31,566 nucleotides of DNA from CAZLIC01 sp964559535 (GCA_964559535.1 CAZLIC010000050.1:1-31566); one strand, 5' to 3'; positions 15,186 to 23,896 are shown, numbered from the stretch's first letter. Program-made: numbers and translations. The notes: generated from the sequence alone by a model not told the origin.

Positions 15186-16070
15186 ATGACTCGGATGACC
15201 GCGAAGGATTTCCCGCAGGAATTGCTGGAACTTTACGACTTCTATGCGCATGGCCGCATCACAAAGCGCGAGTTCCTGGACCGTGCGGGCCGGTTCGCGG
15301 TGGGCGGCATGACGGCGGTGGCGCTGCTGAACCTGATGAAGCCCAATTATGCGCTGGCGCAGCAGGTGGCGGCGGATGATGCCGGAATCGTGGCCGAGGA
15401 CATCCCCTATCCGTCGCCCGACGGGCACGGCACGGTGAATGGCTATCTGGTGCGCCCCGCGGGCGTGGAGAAGGCGCCGGGCGTGGTGGTGGTGCACGAG
15501 AACCGCGGGCTGAACCCCTATATCCGCGATGTGGCGCGGCGGGTGGCGAAGGCCGGGTTCGTGGCGCTGGCGCCCGACGGGCTGACCAGCGTGGGCGGCT
15601 ATCCGGGTGACGACGACAAGGGACGCGAGTTGCAGCAGACAGTCGACGGCACGAAGCTGATGAACGATTTCTTTGCGGCGGTCGAGTTCCTGCAGGGTCA
15701 CGCCGCCACCACAGGCAAGGTGGGGATCACCGGGTTCTGCTATGGCGGCGGCGTGGCCAATGCGGCCGCGGTGGCCTTCCCCGACCTGGGCGGGGCGGTG
15801 CCGTTCTATGGCCGCCAGCCCAAGGCCGAGGATGTGGCCAAGATCAAGGCGCCGCTCTTGATCCACTATGCCGAGCTTGACACCCGCATCAACGAGGGCT
15901 GGCCGGCCTACGAGGCCGCGCTGAAGGCCGCGGGCACGCGGTACGAGGCCTTCGTCTATCCGGGCGTGAACCACGGCTTCCACAACGACACCACCCCCCG
16001 CTACGACGCGGCGGCGGCGGAACTGGCGTGGGAGCGGACAGTGGCGTTCTTCAAGGCGAACCTAGGGTAG
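15186..16070 (+). CDS. Dienelactone hydrolase family protein
   Basis: A 294-residue alpha/beta hydrolase with the dienelactone hydrolase triad: Cys185 in GFCYGGG, Asp232 (ELDTR) and His263 (VNHGFHND). Characterised relatives hydrolyse dienelactone in chlorocatechol breakdown, but many, like YghX, have no known substrate. The N-terminus carries a hydrophobic segment (FAVGGMTAVALLNLM, about 37-51) after KREFLDRAGR. This resembles a Tat-type signal without the twin arginine, so export is doubtful. The ATG at 15186 has a strong AGGAGG five bases before it; the frame is open further upstream without support. Confidence 0.88.
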   Translation: MTRMTAKDFPQELLELYDFYAHGRITKREFLDRAGRFAVGGMTAVALLNLMKPNYALAQQVAADDAGIVAEDIPYPSPDGHGTVNGYLVRPAGVEKAPGVVVVHENRGLNPYIRDVARRVAKAGFVALAPDGLTSVGGYPGDDDKGRELQQTVDGTKLMNDFFAAVEFLQGHAATTGKVGITGFCYGGGVANAAAVAFPDLGGAVPFYGRQPKAEDVAKIKAPLLIHYAELDTRINEGWPAYEAALKAAGTRYEAFVYPGVNHGFHNDTTPRYDAAAAELAWERTVAFFKANLG

Positions 16071-16216
16071 CAAGGCATTCACGGACTTCTTCAATGGCTT
16101 CGCCGGGTGCGTATCGACGGGCCCGGCGAATGGAGGAGCGGTGGTTGCCATGTCGGCGCGCCGAATCCTCGCCAATCGCTGCTCTGCGCGCTATGTTGTT
16201 CCCCGTGGAGGTCCCC

Positions 16217-16405
16217 ATGCACTCGCCGAAACACGCCGCGCAGGCCCTGATCGCCGATCTTCCCGAGGATGCGTCCTATGACGACATCCAGTACCACCTG
16301 TATGTGCAGCAGGTGCTGCACGAACGGCTGGCCGCGGTGGACCGGGGCGAGGTGGTGAGCCATGAGGAGGTCAAGCGGCAGCTGCAAAAATGGCGCGAAC
16401 GCTGA
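16217..16405 (+). CDS. Small antitoxin of a RelE/ParE-type toxin-antitoxin pair
   Basis: A 62-residue acidic protein: ALIADLPEDASYDDIQYHLYVQQVLHERLAAVDRGEVVSHEEVKRQLQKW. This pattern (ASYDDI...YHLYV...GL/RLAAVDRGEVVSHEEVKR) is typical of small antitoxins found before RelE/ParE toxins. The Shine-Dalgarno GGAG (16207-16210) is six bases before the ATG; an upstream ATG at 16193 is less well placed. It overlaps the toxin gene by 16 bases. Antitoxins of this type bind the toxin and often repress the shared promoter. Confidence 0.75.
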   Translation: MHSPKHAAQALIADLPEDASYDDIQYHLYVQQVLHERLAAVDRGEVVSHEEVKRQLQKWRER

Positions 16406-16692
16406 TCTGGTCCGACAGAGCGCGGATCGAGCTGTTCGACCTGCTGGCCTATGTGGACCAGACCTCTCCCGGTTATGCCGAACGCGTTGCCGACCGGTTC
16501 GAGGCACGGGCAGACCGGCTGCCCGACCAGCCCGGCCAAGGGCGGCGGTTGCCGGAAAACGAAACCGACCGGGAAATCCGCGAAGTGTTTGTGCATAGGT
16601 GGCGGCTGATCTACGAAGTCACGCCGACACGGGTGGTGATCCTTGCGGTCATCCACGGCGCACGCGACATGGCGAACGTCGATCCGGTGTGA
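16390..16692 (+). CDS. RelE/ParE-superfamily toxin
   Basis: A 100-residue basic protein with the RelE/ParE pattern: WSDRARIELFDLLAYVDQTSPGYAERVADRFEARADRL, then GRRLPE, REVFVHRWRLIYEV, and VVILAVIHGARDM. The IHGARDM end (H and R near the C-terminus) is common in the family. ParE members inhibit gyrase, while RelE members cut mRNA on the ribosome; which one applies is not clear from the sequence. The ATG overlaps the antitoxin reading frame by 16 bases, which favours coupled synthesis. Confidence 0.8.
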   Translation: MARTLIWSDRARIELFDLLAYVDQTSPGYAERVADRFEARADRLPDQPGQGRRLPENETDREIREVFVHRWRLIYEVTPTRVVILAVIHGARDMANVDPV

Positions 16693-16695
16693 CGC

Positions 16696-16710
16696 GCCTG
16701 CGCGGCAGGC
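16696..16710. terminator. Possible bidirectional hairpin between the toxin gene and phoB
   Basis: GCCTGC, loop GCG, GCAGGC forms a six-base perfect stem between two convergent genes. There is no T tract, so intrinsic termination is uncertain. Confidence 0.35.
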
Positions 16711-16716
16711 ACCGGG

Positions 16717-17409
16717 TTACCCCAGCGCGTATCCCGCGCCGCGCACCGTGCGCAGCGGGTCATCCCCGCCCTGGGCCATCAGCGCCTTGCGCAGGCGGCC
16801 GATGTGGACGTCGACCGTGCGGGTATCGACATAGATGTCGCGGCCCCAGACCCGGTCCAGAAGCTGCTCGCGGCTCCAGACCCGGCCGGGTTTTTCCATG
16901 AAGGTGGTCAGCAGGCGGAACTCGGTCGGGCCGAGCTTCAGCGTCTTGCCGCTTCGGTGCACCTTGTGCGTTTCCGGGTCCAGCGTGATGTCGGCCCATT
17001 CCAGCACCACCCCCACCGTCGAGGGGCGCACGCGGCGCAGCTGGGTGCGCACGCGCGCCATCAGCTCGACCACCGAATAGGGCTTCACCACATAGTCGTC
17101 GGCGCCGGTCTCCAGCCCGCGCACCCGGTCCACCTCTTCGGACCGGGCCGACAGCATGATGATCGGCGTGCTGCGCGTGTCGGGGCGGGCCTTCAGGCGG
17201 CGGCACACCTCGATGCCCGAGACGGACGGCAGCATCCAGTCGAGCACGATTATGTCGGGAACCACCTCGTCCACCAGCAGCAGCGCCTCTTCCCCGTTCT
17301 CGGCCGAGGCGACACGGAACCCCTCGGCCTCGAGGTTGTAGGCCAGCACTTCGCGCTGCGCGCTTTCGTCCTCGACCAGCAGGACGGTGGGCTGCTCGTT
17401 CCCGGCCAT
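16717..17409 (-). CDS. phoB: Phosphate regulon response regulator PhoB
   Basis: A 230-residue OmpR/PhoB-type regulator. The receiver domain (1-125) has the acidic pair ED (13-14), the phosphorylation site Asp57 (VLDWMLP), the switch Ser in MLSARSEEVD and Lys in VVKPYS. The C-terminal winged helix (about 135-228) ends with TVDVHIGRLRKAL and RTVRGAGYAL. Phosphorylated PhoB activates the pst genes and others under phosphate starvation. It is last in the pst operon, two bases after phoU. Its usual partner kinase gene phoR is not next to it or elsewhere in the window. Confidence 0.95.
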   Translation of the reverse strand: MAGNEQPTVLLVEDESAQREVLAYNLEAEGFRVASAENGEEALLLVDEVVPDIIVLDWMLPSVSGIEVCRRLKARPDTRSTPIIMLSARSEEVDRVRGLETGADDYVVKPYSVVELMARVRTQLRRVRPSTVGVVLEWADITLDPETHKVHRSGKTLKLGPTEFRLLTTFMEKPGRVWSREQLLDRVWGRDIYVDTRTVDVHIGRLRKALMAQGGDDPLRTVRGAGYALG

Positions 17410-17411
17410 CG

Positions 17412-18122
17412 CTACATTCCCGCCGGGGATGTCGTGAGATCGGCTTTCGGCCGCTGGTCGGCGGGCAGCGTGCCGGTGACCAGGTAGATCACCTGCTCGG
17501 CAATGCCGGTGGCGTGGTCGCCCACACGCTCGATGTTCTTGGCAATGAAATGCAGGTGCATGCAGGCGGTGATGTTGCGCGGGTCTTCCATCATGTGGGT
17601 GAGGAACTCGCGGAACAGCGCGCTGTACATCTGGTCGACCTCGCGGTCGCGGGCGCGCACGTCGGCCGCAAGCTGCACGTCGCGCTGGACATAGGCATCC
17701 AGCGCATCCTTCAGCAGTTGTTCCACCGACCGCGCCATCCGCCGGATCGAGCCCGAGGCACCGGGGATGGGTGTCATCTGTGCCAGCACCGACGACCGCT
17801 TCGCCAGGTTCTTGGCATAGTCGCCGCAGCGTTCCAGGCCATTGGCGATCTTCATCACCGTCAGCACGGTGCGCAGGTCGGTGGCCGTGGGCTGGCGCAG
17901 CGCGATCACGCGGGCACATTCGGCGTTGATCTGCTCTTCCAGCGCGTCGATGGCGGTATCGCTGCGGCGCACCTTCTCGGCCAGCTCCTCGTCGCGCGTG
18001 TCCAGCGCCTGCGCGGCGGACAGGATGGACGCTTCGACAAGGCCGCCCATCCTCATCACCATGGCCTGAACGGCCTCCAGGTCCCGGTCGAAGACCGAGG
18101 CGATATGCGGTTCGTTGTGCAT
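17412..18122 (-). CDS. phoU: Phosphate signalling protein PhoU
   Basis: A 236-residue helical protein with the two tandem PhoU repeats. The metal-binding motifs are visible: NGLERCGDYAKN in the first repeat (about 103-114) and NIERVGDHATGIAE in the second (about 199-212). PhoU links the PstSCAB transporter to PhoR and keeps PhoB off when phosphate is plentiful. It lies between pstB (11 bases upstream) and phoB (2 bases downstream) in the operon. Confidence 0.95.
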   Translation of the reverse strand: MHNEPHIASVFDRDLEAVQAMVMRMGGLVEASILSAAQALDTRDEELAEKVRRSDTAIDALEEQINAECARVIALRQPTATDLRTVLTVMKIANGLERCGDYAKNLAKRSSVLAQMTPIPGASGSIRRMARSVEQLLKDALDAYVQRDVQLAADVRARDREVDQMYSALFREFLTHMMEDPRNITACMHLHFIAKNIERVGDHATGIAEQVIYLVTGTLPADQRPKADLTTSPAGM

Positions 18123-18133
18123 CGGAAACTCCG

Positions 18134-18931
18134 TCAGCCGATCTTGCCGGAAATGTAGGATTCCGTGCGCGGATCCTTGGGATTGGTGAAGATCTGGCCG
18201 GTCTCGCCGTACTCGACGAGGTTGCCAAGGTGGAAGAAGGCGGTCTTCTGCGACACGCGGGCGGCCTGCTGCATCGAGTGCGTCACGATCACCACCGAAA
18301 AGCCCGAACGCAGCTCGTCGATCAGTTCCTCGACCTGCGCGGTGGCAATGGGGTCAAGCGCCGAGCAGGGCTCGTCCATCAAGAGCACTTCGGGATGCGT
18401 CGCCACGGCGCGGGCAATGCACAGGCGCTGCTGCTGGCCGCCCGACAGGCCGGTTCCGGTTTCCTGCAGGCGGTCCTTCACCTCGTTCCACAGCGCGGCC
18501 TTCTTCAGGCTGTCCTCGACGATGCCGTCCAGTTCGGACTTCGACCGCGTCAGGCCGTGGATGCGGGGGCCGTAGGCCACGTTGTCGTAGATCGACTTGG
18601 GGAAGGGGTTCGGCTTCTGGAACACCATGCCGACCTTGGCGCGCAGCTGCACCGGATCGACGCGCTTGTCGTAGATGTCTTCGCCGTCCAGCTTGATCTC
18701 GCCGGACACGCGGGCGACCGACACCGTGTCGTTCATCCGGTTCAGGCAGCGCAGGAAGGTGGACTTGCCGCAGCCCGACGGCCCGATGAAGGCGGTGACG
18801 GTGTTGGAAAGGATGTCGCAGTCGACGTCCTTCAGCGCGTGTTTCTCGCCGTAGTGCACCTGCACGCCGCGGGCGCTGATCTTGACGGTATGGGTGTCCA
18901 CGGTTCTCTCCACGATGCGCATGTCGTTCAT
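18134..18931 (-). CDS. pstB: Phosphate ABC transporter ATPase PstB
   Basis: A 265-residue ABC ATPase. It contains Walker A GPSGCGKST (50-58), the Q-loop region KVGMVFQKPNPFP, the signature LSGGQQQR and Walker B LLMDEPCSALDP, followed by the switch His in VIVTHSMQQA. The FQKPNPFPKSIYDNVAYGPR stretch is specific for PstB. It powers phosphate import through PstC and PstA. It is 10 bases downstream of pstA and 11 upstream of phoU. Confidence 0.97.
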   Translation of the reverse strand: MNDMRIVERTVDTHTVKISARGVQVHYGEKHALKDVDCDILSNTVTAFIGPSGCGKSTFLRCLNRMNDTVSVARVSGEIKLDGEDIYDKRVDPVQLRAKVGMVFQKPNPFPKSIYDNVAYGPRIHGLTRSKSELDGIVEDSLKKAALWNEVKDRLQETGTGLSGGQQQRLCIARAVATHPEVLLMDEPCSALDPIATAQVEELIDELRSGFSVVIVTHSMQQAARVSQKTAFFHLGNLVEYGETGQIFTNPKDPRTESYISGKIG

Positions 18932-18941
18932 TGGTGCCCCC

Positions 18942-20303
18942 TTACCAGCGGCGTTCGAAGCGGCGACGCAACATGATCGCGCCCACGTTCATGATCACAA
19001 GAAACACCAAGAGCACGATGATCGCGCCGTTGGACCGTTCGATGAAGGCCGGGTCGGCGCGGCTGGCCCAGCTGTACACCTGCACGGGAAGGGCGGTGGC
19101 CGGGTCCATCACGCCTTCCAGCGGGGCGGACGGGTAGTTCGTCACGAAGGCCACCATGCCGATCAAGAGAAGCGGCGCGGTTTCGCCCAGGGCAGAAGCA
19201 AGGCCCAGGATGGTGCCCGTCAGGATGCCCGGCATGGCCAGCGGCAGCACATGGTGGAACACCGTCTGCATCTTCGAGGCGCCGATCCCCAGCGCCGCGT
19301 CGCGGATCGAGGGCGGCACGGCGCGGATCGAGGCGCGGGTCGCGATGATGATGGTGGGCAGCGTCATCAGGCTGATCACCAGCGCGCCGACAAGGGATGA
19401 CGACTGCGGCAGGCCCATGAAGTTGATGAAGATGGCCAGGCCCAGGATACCGAACACGATGGACGGCACCGCGGCGAGGTTCGAGATGTTCACCTCGATC
19501 ATGTCGGTGATCCAGTTCTTCGGCGCGAATTCCTCGAGGTAGATCGAGGCAGCCACGCCCACCGGCAGCGTCATGATCAGCACCATCACCATCATGTAGG
19601 CCGAGCCGATGATGGCGATGCCCAGGCCCGAAGCTTCGGGGCGCTGGTCCGAGGCGTCGGTGTTGGTCAGGAAGCCCCAGTTGAACGCGGTGGACAGCAG
19701 GCCCGCCTCCGTCAGGCGGTCGGCCAGCTGCAGCTGTTCGGGCGTGATGTTCGAGTCGAGTTCGGCCGAGGCCATGGTCACGCGGCCCTTCAGGTAGCCG
19801 TCGATGCGGCCGGCGGCATAGGCATTGAAGTCGATGGTCTGCCCCACCAGCTTCGGGTCGGCCAGCACCAGGTCACGCAGACGGGCGGGCGCCTCTTTCG
19901 AGATCATATCGCCCACTTCCTTGTCCGACACGCCCTCGATCGAGATGCCGCGCTTCTCAAGTTCGGCCAGGAACGAGGTGGTCAGCACCTTGGCGTAGCC
20001 GACGGTCGTGACCTTTTCCATCACGGCACGGTCGCGGGTGCCGGTCTTGTCGAGCACGGTTTCGTCCAGCGTGACGGGGAAGGACAGCGTGGCTTGCTGG
20101 AAGGCCGACACGCCATCACGGAAGATGGTGAACAGCATGATGGCCAGCACGATCAGGCTGACGGCAATGGCGGCCACGCCATAGGCCTTGAACCGGGACT
20201 CGGCGGCGTTGCGGCGGCGCATCAGCGCGTCCTGCGCCAGCAACGACGATTTGGGGCGGGCCGACGGGGCGTTGGGAATACCGGTTGCGGTGGCGTCGCT
20301 CAT
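18942..20303 (-). CDS. pstA: Phosphate ABC transporter permease PstA
   Basis: A 453-residue permease, much longer than the roughly 290 residues of enteric PstA. The extra part is an N-terminal region with one membrane segment (about 45-70) and a large periplasmic domain to about residue 200, as in the DUF3333 form found in alphaproteobacteria. The permease core follows, with five or six helices and the EAA-type loop ALGIGASKMQTVFHHVLPLAMPGI. The ATG at 20303 overlaps the pstC stop (ATGA); the frame is open upstream but inside pstC. Confidence 0.94.
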   Translation of the reverse strand: MSDATATGIPNAPSARPKSSLLAQDALMRRRNAAESRFKAYGVAAIAVSLIVLAIMLFTIFRDGVSAFQQATLSFPVTLDETVLDKTGTRDRAVMEKVTTVGYAKVLTTSFLAELEKRGISIEGVSDKEVGDMISKEAPARLRDLVLADPKLVGQTIDFNAYAAGRIDGYLKGRVTMASAELDSNITPEQLQLADRLTEAGLLSTAFNWGFLTNTDASDQRPEASGLGIAIIGSAYMMVMVLIMTLPVGVAASIYLEEFAPKNWITDMIEVNISNLAAVPSIVFGILGLAIFINFMGLPQSSSLVGALVISLMTLPTIIIATRASIRAVPPSIRDAALGIGASKMQTVFHHVLPLAMPGILTGTILGLASALGETAPLLLIGMVAFVTNYPSAPLEGVMDPATALPVQVYSWASRADPAFIERSNGAIIVLLVFLVIMNVGAIMLRRRFERRW

Positions 20304-21760
20304 TCGTACTGCTCCCGGTACCTGCGCACGATCCACAGCGCAAAGATGTTCAGCCCCAGGGTGATCACGAACAGGGTGATGCCCAGGGCAAAGGCCACCA
20401 GCGTTTCTGGTGAGTTGAATTCGGTGTCGCCGGTCAGCTGACTGACGATCTTCACCGTGATGGTCGTCATCGCCTCGAAGGGGTTCAGGTCCAGCTTGGC
20501 GGCCGCACCCGCACCCATGGTCACCACCATGGTTTCACCGATGGCGCGGCTGGCGGCCATCAGCACGGCGCCCACGATGCCGGGCAGCGCGGCCGGGATC
20601 ACCACCTGGCGGATGGTTTCCGACTTGGTGGCGCCAAGGCCCAGCGACCCGTCACGCATGGACTGCGGCACCGCATTGATGATGTCATCGGCCAGCGAGC
20701 TGATGAACGGGATGTTCAGGATGCCGATGACGATGCCTGCCGTCATCACCGAGGAACCGCTGTCACCCAGCCCCAGCGGCTGCGCGAAGTAGTCGCGCAG
20801 GAAGGGGCCCACGGTGACCAGAGCGAACAGGCCGAACACCACGGTGGGGATGCCCGCGATCACCTCGATCAGCGGCTTGACCACGGCACGCACCCGTTTC
20901 GATGCGTATTCGGCCAGGTAGATGGCGGTGAACAGGCCGATCGGGACCGACACGACCATCGAGACAAAGCTGATGTACAGCGTGCCCCACAGCAGCGGGA
21001 TCAGGCCAAGTTCGGACCCGCCGCGGAAGGCAGGCTGCCAGGTCAGGCCGAAGAAGAAGTCGGTGACCGGGTACATGGTGAAGAAGCGGATCGATTCCGA
21101 CAGCATCGACAGGACGATGCCCACCGTGGTGAGAATGGCGATCAGCGAGGCCAGCATCAGCAGGCCAAGGATGACCTGTTCCACGCGGTTGCGGGCGCGG
21201 AAATCAGGCACCGAGGCCATCATGGCCAGAACGAAACCGGCAATCGCCACAATGGCGACCAGCAGCGTGCGGGCCAGAACGCCGACGCGCGCCATCTCGC
21301 GATAGTCCTGCGCGGCGGCCAGAACCTGCGGTGACACCTCGGCGCCCAGCGCCACGCCGACCGAAGCCAGCCTGTCGCGGACCGAGCCGAATTCGGTGCG
21401 GATCATTTCCGCCTGCTTTTCCGTCAGTGCCCCCTGGGCGACGGCCACGTCCAGACCGGCGGCCACGCGGCGCACATCATCCATCAGCAGCGTGCGCGCC
21501 GAGTCATCCGCGACCGTCTCGGTCGGGAACAGCTTGGCCAGCGACTGCTCGATCATCAGGGGCTGCACGATAAGCCAGATCGCCAGAAGCAGAAGCGACG
21601 GCACCGCCACCATGATGAAGCCATACCAACCATAGTAGTTCGGCAGGGAATGCAGCTTGCGGGGGTTTCCGTCGGCGCGGGCCAGCACGCGTTGGCGGCA
21701 GACGACGAAGGCGGCAACGGCCAGGACCAGAACAACAATGATCAGGGTGAAGACGGGCAT
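20300..21760 (-). CDS. pstC: Phosphate ABC transporter permease PstC
   Basis: A 486-residue permease. It has an N-terminal extension with two or three helices and a periplasmic part (about residues 1-200, the DUF3708-type extension of alphaproteobacterial PstC). The conserved core then includes FFFGLTWQP, VPIGLFTAIYLAEYAS, KPLIEVIAGIPTVVFGLFALV and the EAA loop LGLGATKSETIRQVVIPAALPGIVGAV. It forms the membrane channel with PstA. A hairpin separates it from pstS, and it overlaps pstA by four bases. Confidence 0.95.
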   Translation of the reverse strand: MPVFTLIIVVLVLAVAAFVVCRQRVLARADGNPRKLHSLPNYYGWYGFIMVAVPSLLLLAIWLIVQPLMIEQSLAKLFPTETVADDSARTLLMDDVRRVAAGLDVAVAQGALTEKQAEMIRTEFGSVRDRLASVGVALGAEVSPQVLAAAQDYREMARVGVLARTLLVAIVAIAGFVLAMMASVPDFRARNRVEQVILGLLMLASLIAILTTVGIVLSMLSESIRFFTMYPVTDFFFGLTWQPAFRGGSELGLIPLLWGTLYISFVSMVVSVPIGLFTAIYLAEYASKRVRAVVKPLIEVIAGIPTVVFGLFALVTVGPFLRDYFAQPLGLGDSGSSVMTAGIVIGILNIPFISSLADDIINAVPQSMRDGSLGLGATKSETIRQVVIPAALPGIVGAVLMAASRAIGETMVVTMGAGAAAKLDLNPFEAMTTITVKIVSQLTGDTEFNSPETLVAFALGITLFVITLGLNIFALWIVRRYREQYE

Positions 21761-21789
21761 GAATACGCTTCCCTGCCGGAAGGAGAGGA

Positions 21790-21813
21790 GGGCGGCGCCG
21801 AATGGCGCCGCCC
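21790..21813 (-). terminator. Strong intercistronic hairpin between pstS and pstC
   Basis: GGGCGGCGCC (21790-21799), loop GAAT, GGCGCCGCCC (21804-21813) is a perfect ten-base stem just after the pstS stop. On the coding (minus) strand it is followed by a pyrimidine run without a clean T tract. Such a structure can protect the pstS message or partly stop transcription, giving more binding protein than permease. Confidence 0.7.
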
Positions 21814-21828
21814 CGGAGGTTCGTCAGA

Positions 21829-22881
21829 TCACTCGAGCGGCGCCATCGGCGTGCGGGCCTTGACCATTTCCTGGGTCGCGGCCAGTTCCGGGTCGGACAC
21901 CAGGCCATAGGCGGCCAGCGGGCCGTCCGGGCCGGCCATGTCGTCGGACACGAAGAACTCGACGTATTCCTGCAGGCCGGGGATCACGTCGAGGTGGGCC
22001 ATCTTCACATAGAAGTACAGCGGACGCGACACCGGGTATTCGCCCGAGGCCACCGATTCGGCCGAAGGAACCACGCCGCCCATGGTGGCGACCTTCAGCT
22101 TGTCGGTGTTGTTCTGGTAGAACGACAGGCCGAACACGCCGATGGCGTTCTTGGCGGCATCCAGACGCGCCAGCGTCTCGGTGTAGTCGCCGTCGATGTC
22201 GACGTTCTTGCCATCCGAGCGCAGCGACAGGCAGGCCTTCTTGGCGTTGCCTTCCTTTTCCTTGTCGTCCTTGCCTTCGGCGACGGCAAGGTACAGGTCC
22301 AGCGCGCCCGAGGACTTGCAGCCGGCCTCGATCACTTTCACGTCGAACACTTCACGCGTGCCGTGCTTGGTGCCGGGCGACAGGACCAGGATGTCTTGCG
22401 CGGGCAGGGCGGCGTTGAATTCGGCCCACTGCGCATAGGTGTTGTCGACCAGCGCACCGTCCTTGACGACCTTGGCCGCCACGGCGTTGTACACGTCGGC
22501 CGGCTCCAGCGCGAAGTCAGCACCGTTCACGTCGGACGCGAACACGATGCCGTCATAGCCAAAGCGCACTTCCATCACGTCGGTCACGCCGTTGGAGGCG
22601 CAGAGTTCGAAGTCGCCCTTGGTGATGCGCGAGGACGAGTTGGCGATGTCGACGGTGTTTTCGCCCACACCTTCGCACATCTTCTTGCGGCCGGCGCCCG
22701 AACCGCCACCTTCCACGACCGGGGTCGGGAAGTCGAAGTTCTCGCCGAAGGCTTCGGCCACGATGGTGGCATAGGGCAGCACGGTGGACGAGCCGGTGAC
22801 CTGGATCTGGTCGCGCGCGAAGGCGGGCGCGGCCATGGCGGCCATGGCAAGGGCCGAAGCGCCAAGCTTGATGAAGGACAT
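21829..22881 (-). CDS. pstS: Periplasmic phosphate-binding protein PstS
   Basis: A 350-residue binding protein with a signal peptide cut after about residue 22 (SALAMAAMAAPAFA). The mature protein starts RDQIQVTGSSTVLPY and has the phosphate-site loops GSSTV, GGGSGAGRK, ANSSSRI and later SPGTKHGTREVF. It delivers phosphate to PstC/PstA. It is the first gene of the operon, and a putative Pho box lies about 80 bases upstream. Confidence 0.96.
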   Translation of the reverse strand: MSFIKLGASALAMAAMAAPAFARDQIQVTGSSTVLPYATIVAEAFGENFDFPTPVVEGGGSGAGRKKMCEGVGENTVDIANSSSRITKGDFELCASNGVTDVMEVRFGYDGIVFASDVNGADFALEPADVYNAVAAKVVKDGALVDNTYAQWAEFNAALPAQDILVLSPGTKHGTREVFDVKVIEAGCKSSGALDLYLAVAEGKDDKEKEGNAKKACLSLRSDGKNVDIDGDYTETLARLDAAKNAIGVFGLSFYQNNTDKLKVATMGGVVPSAESVASGEYPVSRPLYFYVKMAHLDVIPGLQEYVEFFVSDDMAGPDGPLAAYGLVSDPELAATQEMVKARTPMAPLE

Positions 22882-22960
22882 GTGATTCTCCCGATTGAGG
22901 ACCGGCGGGCGCGGTCAGCGCCCCCCTTGACCTGCGGCCTACCGGCCGTTCACTACGGGA

Positions 22961-22980
22961 ATGCAACAATTGCGTGACAG
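22961..22980 (-). promoter_or_regulatory. Putative Pho box upstream of pstS
   Basis: On the minus strand CTGTCAC, then GCAA, then TTGTTGC follows the layout of a Pho box (two seven-base half sites 11 bases apart). The first half matches the consensus CTGTCAT in six of seven positions; the second half is weaker. The position, about 80 bases before the pstS ATG, fits PhoB activation. Confidence 0.55.
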
Positions 22981-23012
22981 TTTCATGAACCCCCTCACAC
23001 AGGGGGTTGCCG

Positions 23013-23258
23013 TCAGGCGCGCTTGAAGACGCGCACCAGGACCAGCAGGATCACCGCGCCAAAGGTGGCCTGCAGGATCGACCGGATCGGGCCACCGTTC
23101 GTGCCGAAGCCCATCTGCGGCAGGACCCATCCCGCGATGACCCCGCCCACGATGCCCACCACGATGTTGCCCACAAGGCCGAAGCCCGCGCCCGACACCA
23201 GTTTGCCCGCAAGCCAGCCGGCAATGGCCCCGGCGATCAGGCTGCCGATCAGTGACAT
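23013..23258 (-). CDS. GlsB/YeaQ/YmgE family membrane protein
   Basis: An 81-residue protein of the transglycosylase-associated (GlsB/YeaQ/YmgE) family, with three hydrophobic Gly-rich segments: LIGSLIAGAIAGWLAGKLV, GLVGNIVVGIVGGVIAGWVL and SILQATFGAVILLVLVRVF. Members are inner-membrane proteins linked to stress response; no enzymatic role is proved. The ATG at 23258 is chosen because it gives the family N-terminus; the frame is open to 23348. It lies upstream of pstS on the same strand, 131 bases away with the Pho box between. Confidence 0.88.
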   Translation of the reverse strand: MSLIGSLIAGAIAGWLAGKLVSGAGFGLVGNIVVGIVGGVIAGWVLPQMGFGTNGGPIRSILQATFGAVILLVLVRVFKRA

Positions 23259-23665
23259 GATGTTCCCCGTTTCTGTGCTGCGCGCGGGCAGGTTAGCAAT
23301 CATGCCTCGACCGCGCCATATACCGCACAGGAAGGCAGACTCTGCCATGCGCCGCAGGCCCGGGCTTGCCGCCGCAAGGATGCCGGTCCTTGCCCGGCCC
23401 GTCGAAGGGTCAAGGACGGGTCAGGCCGCCCGGACATTCGGCGGGGTGGCACGGCCTGTGCGCGCAAGCGCCGGAACGGCAATTCCGGTTGCCTTCGGGT
23501 GTTCCGAACAGTCTTGCCAAAAACGGCGATTGCCCCCATATGCGCGCTGCGACGTTGCCGACCATCGACTTGCCTACCGTCTGACCCACGGCCAGCCTTC
23601 GATTACCGCTGACGTGCCGGGCCGCCGCAATTCCGCGGGCGGCGTTCAGACTGGAGTATCTCACG
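23259..23665. other. Intergenic region with a possible cold-shock gene promoter
   Basis: About 400 bases without a convincing gene. A possible promoter is TTGCCA (23514-23519), a 17-base spacer and CATATG (23537-23542), which would give a leader of about 115 bases before the csp gene. Long leaders are usual for cold-shock genes, where they fold differently in the cold. No other structure was recognised. Confidence 0.35.
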
Positions 23666-23872
23666 ATGGCCAAGGGCACCGTGAAATGGTTCAACACCAC
23701 CAAGGGCTACGGCTTCATTGCCCCCGAGGGTGGTCGCAAGGACGTGTTCGTGCACATCACCGCGCTGGAGCGTGCAGGGATCCGCGGGCTGAAGGACGGC
23801 CAGGCGGTCACGTTCGACATCGAGACCAGCCGCGACGGGCGTGAATCGGCCACGAACCTCGCGCTGGCCTGA
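23666..23872 (+). CDS. Cold-shock domain protein (CspA family)
   Basis: A 68-residue single cold-shock domain. Both RNA-binding motifs are present: RNP1 KGYGFI (about 13-18) and RNP2 VFVHI (about 27-31). The first residues MAKGTVKWFNTTKG are typical. These proteins bind single-stranded RNA and DNA and melt RNA structure. It is a single-gene unit with its own terminator at 23897-23923. Whether it is cold-induced cannot be told. Confidence 0.95.
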   Translation: MAKGTVKWFNTTKGYGFIAPEGGRKDVFVHITALERAGIRGLKDGQAVTFDIETSRDGRESATNLALA

Positions 23873-23896
23873 TCCGGCGCGGGCGGGAATATGAAG

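Noticed and set aside
15186..15340. Tat signal peptide on the dienelactone hydrolase
   Set aside because: There is no twin arginine before the hydrophobic segment, so export by Tat is not supported.
17410..18228. Extension of the phoB frame upstream through phoU, giving a 503-residue protein
   Set aside because: The extra part is the wrong frame of phoU, and the ATG at 17409 gives a normal 230-residue PhoB.
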